NCBI GenBank assembly: GCA_964400735.1
Contig: CAYNVQ010000004.1
Location: 186,001-250,000 of the forward strand
Direction of reading: 5' to 3'
Source: CAYNVQ01 sp964400735
GTDB taxonomy: Bacteria > Acidobacteriota > Aminicenantia > Aminicenantales > Aminicenantaceae
DNA: 64,000 nucleotides
A program made the translations under genes and the position numbers. Below the pieces are notes generated by a model. It made no database searches and was not told the origin of the DNA. It saw only the letters and a list, made by a program, of their open reading frames with translations. Shown here one piece after another: positions 7,445-15,528 of the stretch (position 1 is its first letter; every line of letters begins with the position of its first letter).

Positions 7445-9180
7445 AAAAGATAACCATTGATCATCTGGCTCGTGTTGAAGGGAATGGAGGGCTGAGCGCC
7501 ACCATCGATGGAAAAGTCGTTACAGATGTGAAATTCAATATATTCGAAGGCCCGCGTCTCATCGAGAGGTTGACGGTGGGAAGGACACCGGAGGAAGATG
7601 TGAGTATTGCCCCCCGGATCTGTGCGATTTGTACCCTCTCCCATAAAAATGCTGTACTGAGGGCCATGGAAAACGCTTTGTCTGTCACTATCCCCTCCAA
7701 GGTTTACCTGGCGAGGGAACTCATGCACATGGGAGAGATGATAGAAAGTCACTCTCTTCATATTTATTACCTGGCGCTTCCGGATTATGTCGGATTTCCC
7801 AATGCCATTGCCATGGCCTCCAAATTCGCTTTTGAAGTCAAAATCGCTCTGGAGATGAAGGAGTTCGGGAATCATATCATGAAGGTCCTTAGCGGAAGGT
7901 ATATCCATGGGGAGAATCCCGTTATCGGCGGTTTCGGCAAATTCCCCACCCAGGAGGAACTTCTCTGGCTCAAAAACCGCGCGATTCAGTTTATGCCTTT
8001 TGTCTACAAAACAGTAAGCCTCTTCTGTGAGCTGGAATATCCTGATACTCCCGAGGATGATACGTTATACGTTTGCTGTGAACCCGGAGATAATTCTTAC
8101 GGTTTTTGGGGAGATGAGATCTTGCTGTCGACCGGGAAAAAGATTTTTCGGGACGATTACCAGAAGCTGACCAACGAGTTCGTGGTTTCCCATTCTTACG
8201 CCAAACGCAGCCGCTATGAAGGGATGCCCTATTCAGTGGGTGCTCTAGCGCGCGTCAACAATCTGGGAGAGAGGCTGCAGGGGAATGCAGGAGAATGGTA
8301 CAAGGAATATTTCAACCAGCGATGGAAAAGAAATCCCCTCTTCCATAATGCGGCACAGGCTCTAGAAATCCTTTATTGTTTCGAGAGAATTCCTCAGTTA
8401 GTCGATGAAATTCTGAAAATTCCTGAGGATCCTCCCTTAGTCAAATACACTTCAAACGAGGGGAAAGGCACAGGATTGGTCGAAGCACCCCGCGGCCTGC
8501 TCATCCATCATTACGAAATCACCGATGGCCTAGTTGAACATGTGGATATCATCACTCCTACTGCACAGAATGCCGAGGACATCGAAAGGTACTGCCATAT
8601 TGCCGCCCAGAAACTTCTGGATGAGGGCAAGGAGGCAGAAATCAGGGATAGAATGGAATTGGTGGTGAGAGCTTTTGATCCTTGCATAAGTTGTTCCGCT
8701 CATTTGGCCGACGTGAAAAAAGCTCCTCAGGAGAATTGGAAAGCCAAATTCGATGAAATCAGAGCTAAAGGAATCCCTATCTTTGTGGGAGTCGGTAACC
8801 AGAATAGGTCGGACGATGCCCTGGGAGTCGACTTGGCCCGAGAATTGCGCGATCAAGGGATTGAAAATGTCTGGCTGGAAGAGGAACTCAAAGGACAAGA
8901 TCGCTCCGTTTTAAAGTCAAATAGTCCTCTAGTATTTTTAGATGCCGTCGATTTTCATGATGATGCAGGAAAAATTACTTTGATTCCCCTTGAATTCGTT
9001 TTTCGGCAGGTATCCTTGAGCCATAGATTCGCCCCGTTCATCCAAATCCTCCAAAAAAGTGAACAGTTGAAAAATGCCTATGTCCTGGGCATACAGCCTG
9101 ACACCGTAAAAGAAGGAAACGGAATTTCCCCCTCGGTCCGTTCGGCCCTGGATAGAGTGATCGAATACATGGGTATGTGA
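7441..9180 (+). CDS. hydA: NiFe hydrogenase large subunit fused to a HycI-type maturation protease
   Basis: This 579-residue protein has two parts. Residues 1-421 are a group 3 NiFe hydrogenase large subunit, with N-terminal Ni ligands in RICAICTLSH (Cys61, Cys64) and C-terminal ligands in DPCISCSAH (Cys415, Cys418, His421). Large subunits normally end a few to about 30 residues beyond this His and are cut there by a separate endopeptidase. Here a linker of about 23 residues leads directly into a complete maturation-protease fold (about 445-579): IFVGVGNQNRSDDALGVD, FLDAVDF, SLSHRFAPF, VLGIQPD and ISPSVRSALDRV. These match HycI/HybD motifs, including the Ni-binding acidic and His positions (Asp458/459, Asp501, His528). 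The frame is continuous with no stop. Cleavage after His421 would release the protease, so self-processing is inferred. The RxCGxC Gly is replaced by Ala (RICAIC). Confidence 0.93.
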   Translation: MKKITIDHLARVEGNGGLSATIDGKVVTDVKFNIFEGPRLIERLTVGRTPEEDVSIAPRICAICTLSHKNAVLRAMENALSVTIPSKVYLARELMHMGEMIESHSLHIYYLALPDYVGFPNAIAMASKFAFEVKIALEMKEFGNHIMKVLSGRYIHGENPVIGGFGKFPTQEELLWLKNRAIQFMPFVYKTVSLFCELEYPDTPEDDTLYVCCEPGDNSYGFWGDEILLSTGKKIFRDDYQKLTNEFVVSHSYAKRSRYEGMPYSVGALARVNNLGERLQGNAGEWYKEYFNQRWKRNPLFHNAAQALEILYCFERIPQLVDEILKIPEDPPLVKYTSNEGKGTGLVEAPRGLLIHHYEITDGLVEHVDIITPTAQNAEDIERYCHIAAQKLLDEGKEAEIRDRMELVVRAFDPCISCSAHLADVKKAPQENWKAKFDEIRAKGIPIFVGVGNQNRSDDALGVDLARELRDQGIENVWLEEELKGQDRSVLKSNSPLVFLDAVDFHDDAGKITLIPLEFVFRQVSLSHRFAPFIQILQKSEQLKNAYVLGIQPDTVKEGNGISPSVRSALDRVIEYMGM

Positions 9181-9468
9181 AGATTTTTGCTCAAGGCCAT
9201 CCAGAGCCGGATGTGTTATGATAAGGATTAAATAAATTTTTTTATAGATCCATAGATCGCCCAGAATGATCCTCTGAAATTATGAACAAAAGCAAACCAA
9301 AATCATAATTTTTCCTGCAATTCTTGCATTAGCTGATGACCTTTACTGGGCGAGGTTTTCTTTCCTTGGAAGCAAAGTATTTCTCATAATTTCTCAATTC
9401 GGAAGCGAAGTTTATATCGGAGAGAAATTTACAAAGAAAAATGTCGATAGGAATAAGTGTAACAGCAA

Positions 9469-9485
9469 TGGGGAAAAATTCCCCA
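9469..9485 (+). promoter_or_regulatory. Candidate upstream activator site, copy 2
   Basis: TGGGGAAAAATTCCCCA is a palindrome with perfect 7-bp arms and a 3-bp spacer. It matches the site at 4541-4557 in 15 of 17 positions. It is centred about 149 bp before the start expected from the downstream -24/-12 promoter. The offset relative to copy 1 (about 30 bp) is close to three helical turns, so both sites would face the same side of the DNA relative to their promoters. Confidence 0.7.
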
Positions 9486-9599
9486 CCCTTGCCTTTTTTG
9501 CCGGGCCGGACGTTTCAAGTCTTCGGGATATCTCTTGTAAATTATTTTATTTCAGCGACTTAAAAAGGGATGCGGATATCGCGATGATTCCAGATTAGT

Positions 9600-9615
9600 T
9601 GGCACAATCTTTGCA
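9600..9615 (+). promoter_or_regulatory. Sigma-54 (-24/-12) promoter of hdr operon
   Basis: TGGCACAATCTTTGCA matches TGGCACG-N4-TTGCW at every fixed position but one, with the GG and GC spaced by 10 bp. Transcription would begin near 9626. This rules out GTG 9624 as the start of the next gene and leaves ATG 9639, with a very short leader containing GGA as its binding site. Confidence 0.88.
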
Positions 9616-9638
9616 CTAGATGAGTGTGGAAATTTGAA

Positions 9639-10010
9639 ATGGTAGAGAAGGAAAAAAGGATTCTGATCATCGATCCGGATCGAAAGGAAAGACAGGATTT
9701 GGCAGGTTTTCTTAGAAAGGAAAATTATTTTGTGGAAAGCGGAAAAGGTTTGCCCGATGCGATAAAAAGGCTATCCGAAGGTTTCTATAATTGTCTGATC
9801 ATGGATGTCGATCTTCCGGAGATGAAAGGTTATGAAGCGGTATCTATATTGAAGAATATCGATCCCGATATAAAAGTCATAATGATGACGAAAAAAAATT
9901 CCAAAAGGCTTGAAGCGAAGGTGCGAGCGCAGGACATTTTTTTCTACTTCATCAAGTCCTTTGGAAAAGAGGAATTAAAAATGGCGATTAACAATGCCTT
10001 AATAAAGTAA
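9639..10010 (+). CDS. Single-domain response regulator (receiver only), divergent
   Basis: This 123-residue CheY-like receiver has no output domain. The acidic pocket is in ILIIDPD and the phosphoacceptor is Asp56 in CLIMDVDLPE. The conserved Lys is Lys106 in YFIKSFGKEE, where the usual Lys-Pro is Lys-Ser. The pocket reads D-P-D rather than D-D, so phosphorylation may be weak or altered. It is the first gene behind the sigma-54 promoter and is followed 12 bp later by a second receiver. Stand-alone receivers are seen in some bacterial hdr/hydrogenase clusters, but their role there is not something I can state. It could relay phosphate from one of the two nearby kinases or act as a protein partner for the oxidoreductase. 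The start at ATG 9639 was chosen over GTG 9624 because of the promoter position. Confidence 0.82.
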   Translation: MVEKEKRILIIDPDRKERQDLAGFLRKENYFVESGKGLPDAIKRLSEGFYNCLIMDVDLPEMKGYEAVSILKNIDPDIKVIMMTKKNSKRLEAKVRAQDIFFYFIKSFGKEELKMAINNALIK

Positions 10011-10022
10011 AGGAGGAATAAA

Positions 10023-10424
10023 ATGGGTAAGGCAAAAATTTTGGTTATTGACGATGATCCTGATTTCGTGGATGCGGTTACGCCAATTCTTCAGTCCGCG
10101 TTATTTGATGTAGTCAGCGCAGCCAATCCAACGGAAGGAAAAGAGAGGATTCTCAAAGAGAAACCTGATCTTATTCTCCTCGACATCATGATGGACAGCC
10201 TGTTCGACGGATTTTCCCTCTGCCACAACGTCAAGACAGCCAAAGAATTCAAAGATGTGAAAGACACGCCGATTATTTTTGTCTCGGCCGTTAAAGAGAT
10301 GACCGGTTCTCGATTCCAGTTCAAAGGTGAAGAAGAGGGACTTATCGGCCCTGATGATTATATCGACAAACCCGTGAAACCCGACGATCTGATCGGCCGA
10401 ATTGAGAGGCTCCTGCAGAAATGA
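10023..10424 (+). CDS. Single-domain response regulator (receiver only)
   Basis: This 133-residue CheY-like receiver has no effector domain. It has an intact acidic pocket (ILVIDDDPDF), phosphoacceptor Asp54 in LILLDIMMDS, a conserved Ser in IIFVSAVKE, and the Lys-Pro motif in DYIDKPVKPDDL, so it should be phosphorylatable. A longer loop than usual follows the phosphoacceptor (MMDSLFDGFSLC). Its ribosome binding site (aaaggaggaataaa) is the strongest in the operon. It overlaps the start of hdrC by 4 bp (ATGA), so it is translationally coupled to the oxidoreductase genes. A sensing or docking role linked to the Hdr complex is inferred from this coupling only. Confidence 0.87.
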   Translation: MGKAKILVIDDDPDFVDAVTPILQSALFDVVSAANPTEGKERILKEKPDLILLDIMMDSLFDGFSLCHNVKTAKEFKDVKDTPIIFVSAVKEMTGSRFQFKGEEEGLIGPDDYIDKPVKPDDLIGRIERLLQK

Positions 10425-11047
10425 AGGAAAAAGTACTGGATGAATTCAATATACCAGGCTATTTAGGAAAGAAGGAAGAGAAACTCAGGTCATCCTTCCT
10501 TCTACAGGTAGCGAACATCCCAGGGGGAGAAAGCATAAAGAAATGTATCCAGTGCGGATGCTGCACCGGTTCCTGCCCGGTCAGCTATATGATGGATATC
10601 ACTCCACGAGAGGTAATCGCCCTCATTCGGGCAGGTGAGATCGAGAAGATTCTCAAGAGCCGTACGATCTGGATATGCGCTTCCTGTTATGCCTGCACGG
10701 TTCGGTGCCCTCAAGGAGTTCAGATCACTGACATCCTTTATGCGCTGAAGCGCCTCGCCATAGACCAAAAAATCTTCCCTAAAAGATTTCCGGTCTATGC
10801 CCTCTCACAATCCTTTGTCGATTTAGCGAACCGCTTTGGAAGAAGCTATGAGCCTGGACTGATCCTTTTATACGCCCTTAAGACGAATCCTTTAAAACTC
10901 ATAAGCATGGTTCCGCTTTTTGTCAGGCTTCTTATGAAGGGGCGTATCGGTCTGTTGCCTAAAAAAATCAAAGGAGCGAAGAATTTTTCTTATATCCTCA
11001 AAGAGGCAGAAATCATGGAGATGATCATCCCTGTTTTGGAAATTTGA
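10421..11047 (+). CDS. hdrC: Heterodisulfide reductase subunit C-like iron-sulfur protein
   Basis: This 208-residue protein has two complete [4Fe-4S] motifs, CIQCGCCTGSCP (Cys42, 45, 48, 52) and CASCYACTVRCP (Cys86, 89, 92, 96), in the spacing typical of HdrC. The C-terminal half is a helical region without membrane segments. In HdrABC complexes HdrC carries electrons from the flavin subunit HdrA to the catalytic HdrB in the cytoplasm. The gene overlaps the upstream receiver by 4 bp and is followed after about 60 bp by hdrB. This bacterium is not expected to make coenzymes M and B, so the physiological disulfide is unknown. Confidence 0.93.
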   Translation: MKEKVLDEFNIPGYLGKKEEKLRSSFLLQVANIPGGESIKKCIQCGCCTGSCPVSYMMDITPREVIALIRAGEIEKILKSRTIWICASCYACTVRCPQGVQITDILYALKRLAIDQKIFPKRFPVYALSQSFVDLANRFGRSYEPGLILLYALKTNPLKLISMVPLFVRLLMKGRIGLLPKKIKGAKNFSYILKEAEIMEMIIPVLEI

Positions 11048-11109
11048 AGAAAGTACATCTAGCCGTTTTTTAAGGTCTGTTTCTTTCTTCTCTTAACCTG
11101 GAGGTAATC

Positions 11110-11985
11110 ATGGAATACACATACTACCCTGGCTGCAGTCTGGAAGCATCGGCCAAGGGATACGATGAGTCCATGCGTTTCGTTTTTGAGACGCTGGGCC
11201 ATAAACTTGTAGAACTGGATGATTGGAATTGCTGTGGAGCTACCTCTTATATGTCCACCAAAGAGACGATTTCGCTGGTTATTTCGGCAAGGAATCTAGC
11301 CCTGGCTGAAAAGTCCGGCCGCGACATCGTCGCCCCCTGCAGCGCCTGTTACACGATTTTGTATAAAACGGATCATGTTCTCAAGAAGAATCCCATCATG
11401 CTGGCCAAAGTGAACCAGGCTTTGAAAAAAGACAAGCTGAAATATAATTTAAGCCTGGATGTACGCCACCCTCTGGAAGTGCTGGTTAACGACGTGGGTA
11501 TCGATACGATCTCTGCCAAGGCCAGGCTTAAGCTAGATGGACTGAAGCTGGCTCAATATTATGGCTGCCAGATCGTCCGGCCCGACCGGGGTTTGGATGA
11601 CAAGGATAATCCCCAGATGATGGATACCCTCTTCGAAGCGCTGGGAGCCGAAAATGTCTATTTTCCTACAAAGGTTCGCTGCTGCGGTGGGATGTTGATG
11701 ACCACTTTTCCTGACGTGGGATTGGAGCTCAACAAAAAGATTTTGGAGTGTGCCTCAGAAAATAAGGCTGACATGATCGTGACCACATGTCCACTGTGTC
11801 AAATCAACTTAGAGGCTTATCAAGATAGAATCAATAAAAGGTACAACGCTCATTTCAATATTCCTGTTTTTTTCTTTACCCAAGTCCTGGGAGTGACACT
11901 GGGGGGAGGACCTGCTGAGTTAGGATTGAAGCGAAGCCTGTTCCCCTTTGAGCTCAAAGGGCATTCTTTGGAGGGAAGAAGATGA
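11110..11985 (+). CDS. hdrB: Heterodisulfide reductase subunit B-like protein (two CCG domains)
   Basis: This 291-residue protein carries two cysteine-rich CCG domains. The first uses Cys9 (YYPGCS), Cys41-Cys42 (NCCGA) and Cys77/Cys80 (APCSACY). The second uses Cys153 (YYGCQIVRP), Cys191-Cys192 (VRCCGGM) and Cys227/Cys230 (TTCPLCQ). Both sets are complete, so the protein can bind the two non-cubane [4Fe-4S] clusters that cleave a disulfide in methanogen HdrB. This argues for a working disulfide- or thiol-linked catalytic site and not merely an electron relay. The ribosome binding site is ctggaggtaatc before ATG 11110. It overlaps hdrA by 4 bp. Confidence 0.94.
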   Translation: MEYTYYPGCSLEASAKGYDESMRFVFETLGHKLVELDDWNCCGATSYMSTKETISLVISARNLALAEKSGRDIVAPCSACYTILYKTDHVLKKNPIMLAKVNQALKKDKLKYNLSLDVRHPLEVLVNDVGIDTISAKARLKLDGLKLAQYYGCQIVRPDRGLDDKDNPQMMDTLFEALGAENVYFPTKVRCCGGMLMTTFPDVGLELNKKILECASENKADMIVTTCPLCQINLEAYQDRINKRYNAHFNIPVFFFTQVLGVTLGGGPAELGLKRSLFPFELKGHSLEGRR

Positions 11986-14900
11986 AGGATAAAGACCTCA
12001 ATATCGGTGTTTATATTTGTCACTGCGGATCGAATATCGCCGGAACCGTCGATGTGGAGAAGGTCAAAGATTATGCGGCGAAAGCCCCTCATGTGGCCAT
12101 CGCGCGCGAATATAAATTCATGTGCTCCGAACCTGGACAGGACCTGGTCATCAAAGACATAAAGGAGTTAGGGCTCGACCGTGTGGTTATAGCTTCCTGC
12201 TCTCCCCTGATGCATGAGCCCACCTTTCGTAAGGCCTGCGAGAAGGCCAACTTGAACCGATATCTTTTCCAGATGGTCAACATAAGAGAGCAGTGTTCTT
12301 GGGTCCATAAGGATATTAATTCGGCGACAGAAAAAGCATGTGCGCTGGTCAATGCCGCTGTTCATCGAGTAGCCCATCAGGAACCGCTGGAAGCGGTCCA
12401 TGTAAAGGTCAATCCGGCAACGATGATAGTAGGCGGGGGAATAGCCGGTATCCAAGCTGCAATTGAAATCGCCGAGTCCGGAAACAAGGTCTATCTGGTA
12501 GAAAAGGACTCTACTATCGGGGGAAAAATGGCCAAATTGGACAAGACTTTCCCCACCCTCGATTGTTCTGCCTGCATCCTCACTCCCAAGATGGTTTCCG
12601 TCGCCCAACATGAAAACATCGAACTCCTATCTTACAGCGAGATCGAGGCGGTCGAAGGATCCATGGGAGACTTCCACATCAAGGTCCGGAAAAAAGCTCG
12701 ATATATCAAGGACGCCTGTACTTCTTGCGGAGAATGTGCCAATGTCTGTCCGGTCAAGATACCGAATCCGTTCGAAGAAAATCAGGCTTTAAGGTCTGCC
12801 ATCTATAGAACCTTTCCCCAGGCTATCCCGAATACCTATGTCATTGATAAGGAAGATCGTCCTCCTTGTCGAGAAACCTGTCCTATCGGACAAGAAGCTG
12901 CCGGTTATGTAGGGCTCGTTGCCAAGGGACGATTCGAGGAGGCTGCCCGTCTTATTCGAAAACAGAATGCTCTTCCTATTGTCTGCGGCCGGGTTTGTTA
13001 TCACCCCTGTGAGAGCGAGTGCAACCGGAAATTCGTGGACAGCCCCATCTCCATCAAAAACCTCAAACGTTTTGTCATGGATTGGGAGATGGCTAACGGT
13101 GGACCCCAGCCTCCTCGGATCGATGAAAAAAGACCGGAAAAGATCGCCATCATCGGATCGGGCCCCTCCGGGCTGACCTGTGCTTATGACCTCGCCCTGG
13201 AAGGATATTCCCCGGTGATTTTTGAGAAACTCCCCGTATCGGGAGGAATGCTCGCTGTGGGCATTCCGGAGTACCGTCTGCCCGAGGATCTTCTCGACAG
13301 GGAAATCGAGTACATCAAAAAGTTGGGCGTCACCATTCAAACGGATAAGGCTCTAGGGAAGGATTTTACCATCGACGATTTGTTCCAACAGGGATTCAAG
13401 GCCATCTATGTAGCCACCGGTGCCCATAAAAGCATGAAAATGAGAATGCCCGGCGAGGAAGAGTACGAAGGAGTTTATCACGGTGTGGATTTCCTGCGCC
13501 AGGTCAATCTTGGCCAGTCTCAAGCCATAGGAAAACGCGTGGCCATTATCGGAGGCGGAAACACAGCCATCGACGCGGCAAGAACGGCCGTTCGTCTTGG
13601 TGCGGAGGAGGCGGACATCCTCTACCGCCGCACACGAAAAGAAATGCCGGCTGCAGAAGCGGAAATCCAGGCTGCCGAAGCCGAAGGGGTCAAAATCCAG
13701 TATCTGATCGCTCCGGTGGAAGTGCTGGGAAAATCAGGAAAGATGACGGGCTTACGCTGTATCAAGATGGAGCTTGGAGAACCCGATTCCTCTGGAAGAA
13801 GGCGTCCTGTGCCCATCGAGGGAAGCAAGCATGACCTCGACTTCGATACCGTTTTGATTGCCGTCAGCCAATCCCCGGATATCGACTTTATCGGGAAGAA
13901 GACCGATCTCAAGACCTCTAAATGGGACACCATCGTGGTCAACGAAGAAACCATGGCAACCAACATAGCCGGCGTGTTCGCAGGAGGAGATGTCTACCGA
14001 GGTCCGGATACGGTCATTATGGCCATGGCCGATGGAAAGTTGTGTGCTGAGGCCATTCACAAATATGTGAACGGAGAACCGCTGAAGGATTTCAAGACGA
14101 GAAGACCCCGATCCCTGCCGGAGAGGGATGAGAACTCCTGTCCCCACCGGTATGCGCCGAAATTCAAAGATACGCCCAAAGCGGCTCGAGTCGAGATGAG
14201 GGAAATAGACCGACAAACGAGACGGTCGAATTTTAACGAAGTCGAACTCGGCTATACCGAAGAAGAGGCCATCCGAGAGGCCTCCCGGTGCCTCAATTGT
14301 GGAATATGCATCGAGTGCCATGCCTGCGAGAACGTATGCGAGGCCCAAGCCATCGACCACCGCATGCAGGATGAAATTCAGGAGATCAACGTCGGACAAG
14401 TCCTTCTAACCACAGGATACAACACGATCAATTCCAGCGCTCTCATTCCCTATGGTTATGGAGAGTTTGAAAATGTCTATACGGCTCTGGAGTTCGAGAG
14501 AATCGTCAGCTCCACCGGTCCTACTCTGGGAAAAGTCGTCATGAAGAGCGGAAAAGAACCCCGCGCCATCGGCATTATTCACTGTGTGGGCTCTCGGGAT
14601 GTCAATTTTCATCCTTACTGCTCGCGGGTGTGCTGTATGTATGCTTTGAAGTTCGCTCACCTCATCAAAGACCGAACCAACGCCAAGGTTTATCAATTCT
14701 ATATCGACATGCGCTCGTTCGGAAAAGGATACGAAGAATTTTATTCCCGAATTCTGGATGAAGGAGTCAATGTCATTCGGGGGAAAGTGGCTGAGGTGAC
14801 CAGATGCAGGGGCAAGAACGGGGAGGACGAGGCCTTGTTGATACACTGTGAAGATACCCTGACCAAAAGATATAGGGAAATACCCGTCGACATGGTTGTC

Positions 14901-15416
14901 CTGTGCAATGCCATCGAGCCCCAGGCGGATGCCGAGAAGATCCAACGCCTGTTCACTATCAGCCGAAGTCCCGACGGGTTTTTCCTGGAAAAGCACCCCA
15001 AGCTGGATCCCACAGCTACCTTTACGGATGGAATATACATTGCTGGATGTTGTCAGGGGCCAAAGGATATTCCGGATACGGTGGCCCAGGCGAGTTCTGC
15101 GGCCGCCCGTATTCTCGCCAATATAGCTAAGGGAGAAATCGAAGTCGAACCGATCCAGGCTTACATCGATCCGGAGCTCTGCGCGGGCTGCCGTCTCTGC
15201 AACGACCTGTGCCCCTACAGCGCCATTTCTTTCGACGAAGAAGAAGGGATATCCAAAGTCAACCAAGCCCTCTGCAAGGGATGCGGCACCTGTGTTTCCG
15301 CCTGCCCTTCCTCAGCCGCTTCAGCCAAGCATTTTTCTGACAGGCAAATTTTCGCTGAGATTGAAGGTATTTTAGGGGCGAAAGAGAATTCTGCCGAAAA
15401 CCGCAAATCGGACTGA
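11982..15416 (+). CDS. hdrA: HdrA-like flavoprotein with inserted GltD/NfnB-like NAD(P)H domain
   Basis: This is a 1144-residue fusion, against about 650 residues for ordinary HdrA. From the N-terminus it has: an HdrA N-terminal domain (1-145); an FAD site (GGGIAGIQAAIEIAES, near 150) with LDKTFPTLDCSACI; and a ferredoxin motif (CTSCGECANVCP, near 246). An inserted block of about 460 residues (about 290-755) follows, with the GltD/NfnB signature: CRETCPIGQEAAGY, IIGSGPSGLTCAYDL, VSGGMLAVGIPEYRLP, IIGGGNTAIDAARTA and GVFAGGDVYRGPDTV. HdrA then resumes with CLNCGICIECHACENVC, HCVGSRDVNFHPYCSRVCC and two C-terminal [4Fe-4S] motifs (CAGCRLCNDLCP, CKGCGTCVSACP). HdrA carries the bifurcating FAD. 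The insert should add a second FAD and an NAD(P)H site, so one chain could link NAD(P)H, ferredoxin and HdrBC. Bifurcation is inferred from family knowledge. Confidence 0.93.
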   Translation: MKDKDLNIGVYICHCGSNIAGTVDVEKVKDYAAKAPHVAIAREYKFMCSEPGQDLVIKDIKELGLDRVVIASCSPLMHEPTFRKACEKANLNRYLFQMVNIREQCSWVHKDINSATEKACALVNAAVHRVAHQEPLEAVHVKVNPATMIVGGGIAGIQAAIEIAESGNKVYLVEKDSTIGGKMAKLDKTFPTLDCSACILTPKMVSVAQHENIELLSYSEIEAVEGSMGDFHIKVRKKARYIKDACTSCGECANVCPVKIPNPFEENQALRSAIYRTFPQAIPNTYVIDKEDRPPCRETCPIGQEAAGYVGLVAKGRFEEAARLIRKQNALPIVCGRVCYHPCESECNRKFVDSPISIKNLKRFVMDWEMANGGPQPPRIDEKRPEKIAIIGSGPSGLTCAYDLALEGYSPVIFEKLPVSGGMLAVGIPEYRLPEDLLDREIEYIKKLGVTIQTDKALGKDFTIDDLFQQGFKAIYVATGAHKSMKMRMPGEEEYEGVYHGVDFLRQVNLGQSQAIGKRVAIIGGGNTAIDAARTAVRLGAEEADILYRRTRKEMPAAEAEIQAAEAEGVKIQYLIAPVEVLGKSGKMTGLRCIKMELGEPDSSGRRRPVPIEGSKHDLDFDTVLIAVSQSPDIDFIGKKTDLKTSKWDTIVVNEETMATNIAGVFAGGDVYRGPDTVIMAMADGKLCAEAIHKYVNGEPLKDFKTRRPRSLPERDENSCPHRYAPKFKDTPKAARVEMREIDRQTRRSNFNEVELGYTEEEAIREASRCLNCGICIECHACENVCEAQAIDHRMQDEIQEINVGQVLLTTGYNTINSSALIPYGYGEFENVYTALEFERIVSSTGPTLGKVVMKSGKEPRAIGIIHCVGSRDVNFHPYCSRVCCMYALKFAHLIKDRTNAKVYQFYIDMRSFGKGYEEFYSRILDEGVNVIRGKVAEVTRCRGKNGEDEALLIHCEDTLTKRYREIPVDMVVLCNAIEPQADAEKIQRLFTISRSPDGFFLEKHPKLDPTATFTDGIYIAGCCQGPKDIPDTVAQASSAAARILANIAKGEIEVEPIQAYIDPELCAGCRLCNDLCPYSAISFDEEEGISKVNQALCKGCGTCVSACPSSAASAKHFSDRQIFAEIEGILGAKENSAENRKSD

Positions 15417-15528
15417 AAACGTGGTAAAATCATCTGTGCGGTGAAAGGAAAAGATTCTCATCGTCTTCAGACGGATTGGAGGAATAAGCTCTTGGAGGGT
15501 GCGCAATAGATAGTAAAAGGATAGGTAG

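Larger units (their letters stand above)
9181..9638. other. Regulatory intergenic region upstream of hdr operon
   Basis: This region of about 460 bp between the hydrogenase large subunit and the receiver gene has no convincing coding sequence. It carries the perfect palindrome at 9469-9485 and a near-consensus -24/-12 promoter at 9600-9615. The rest is AT-rich with no clear terminator hairpin after the hydrogenase operon, so some read-through into the hdr genes is possible. Confidence 0.7.
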
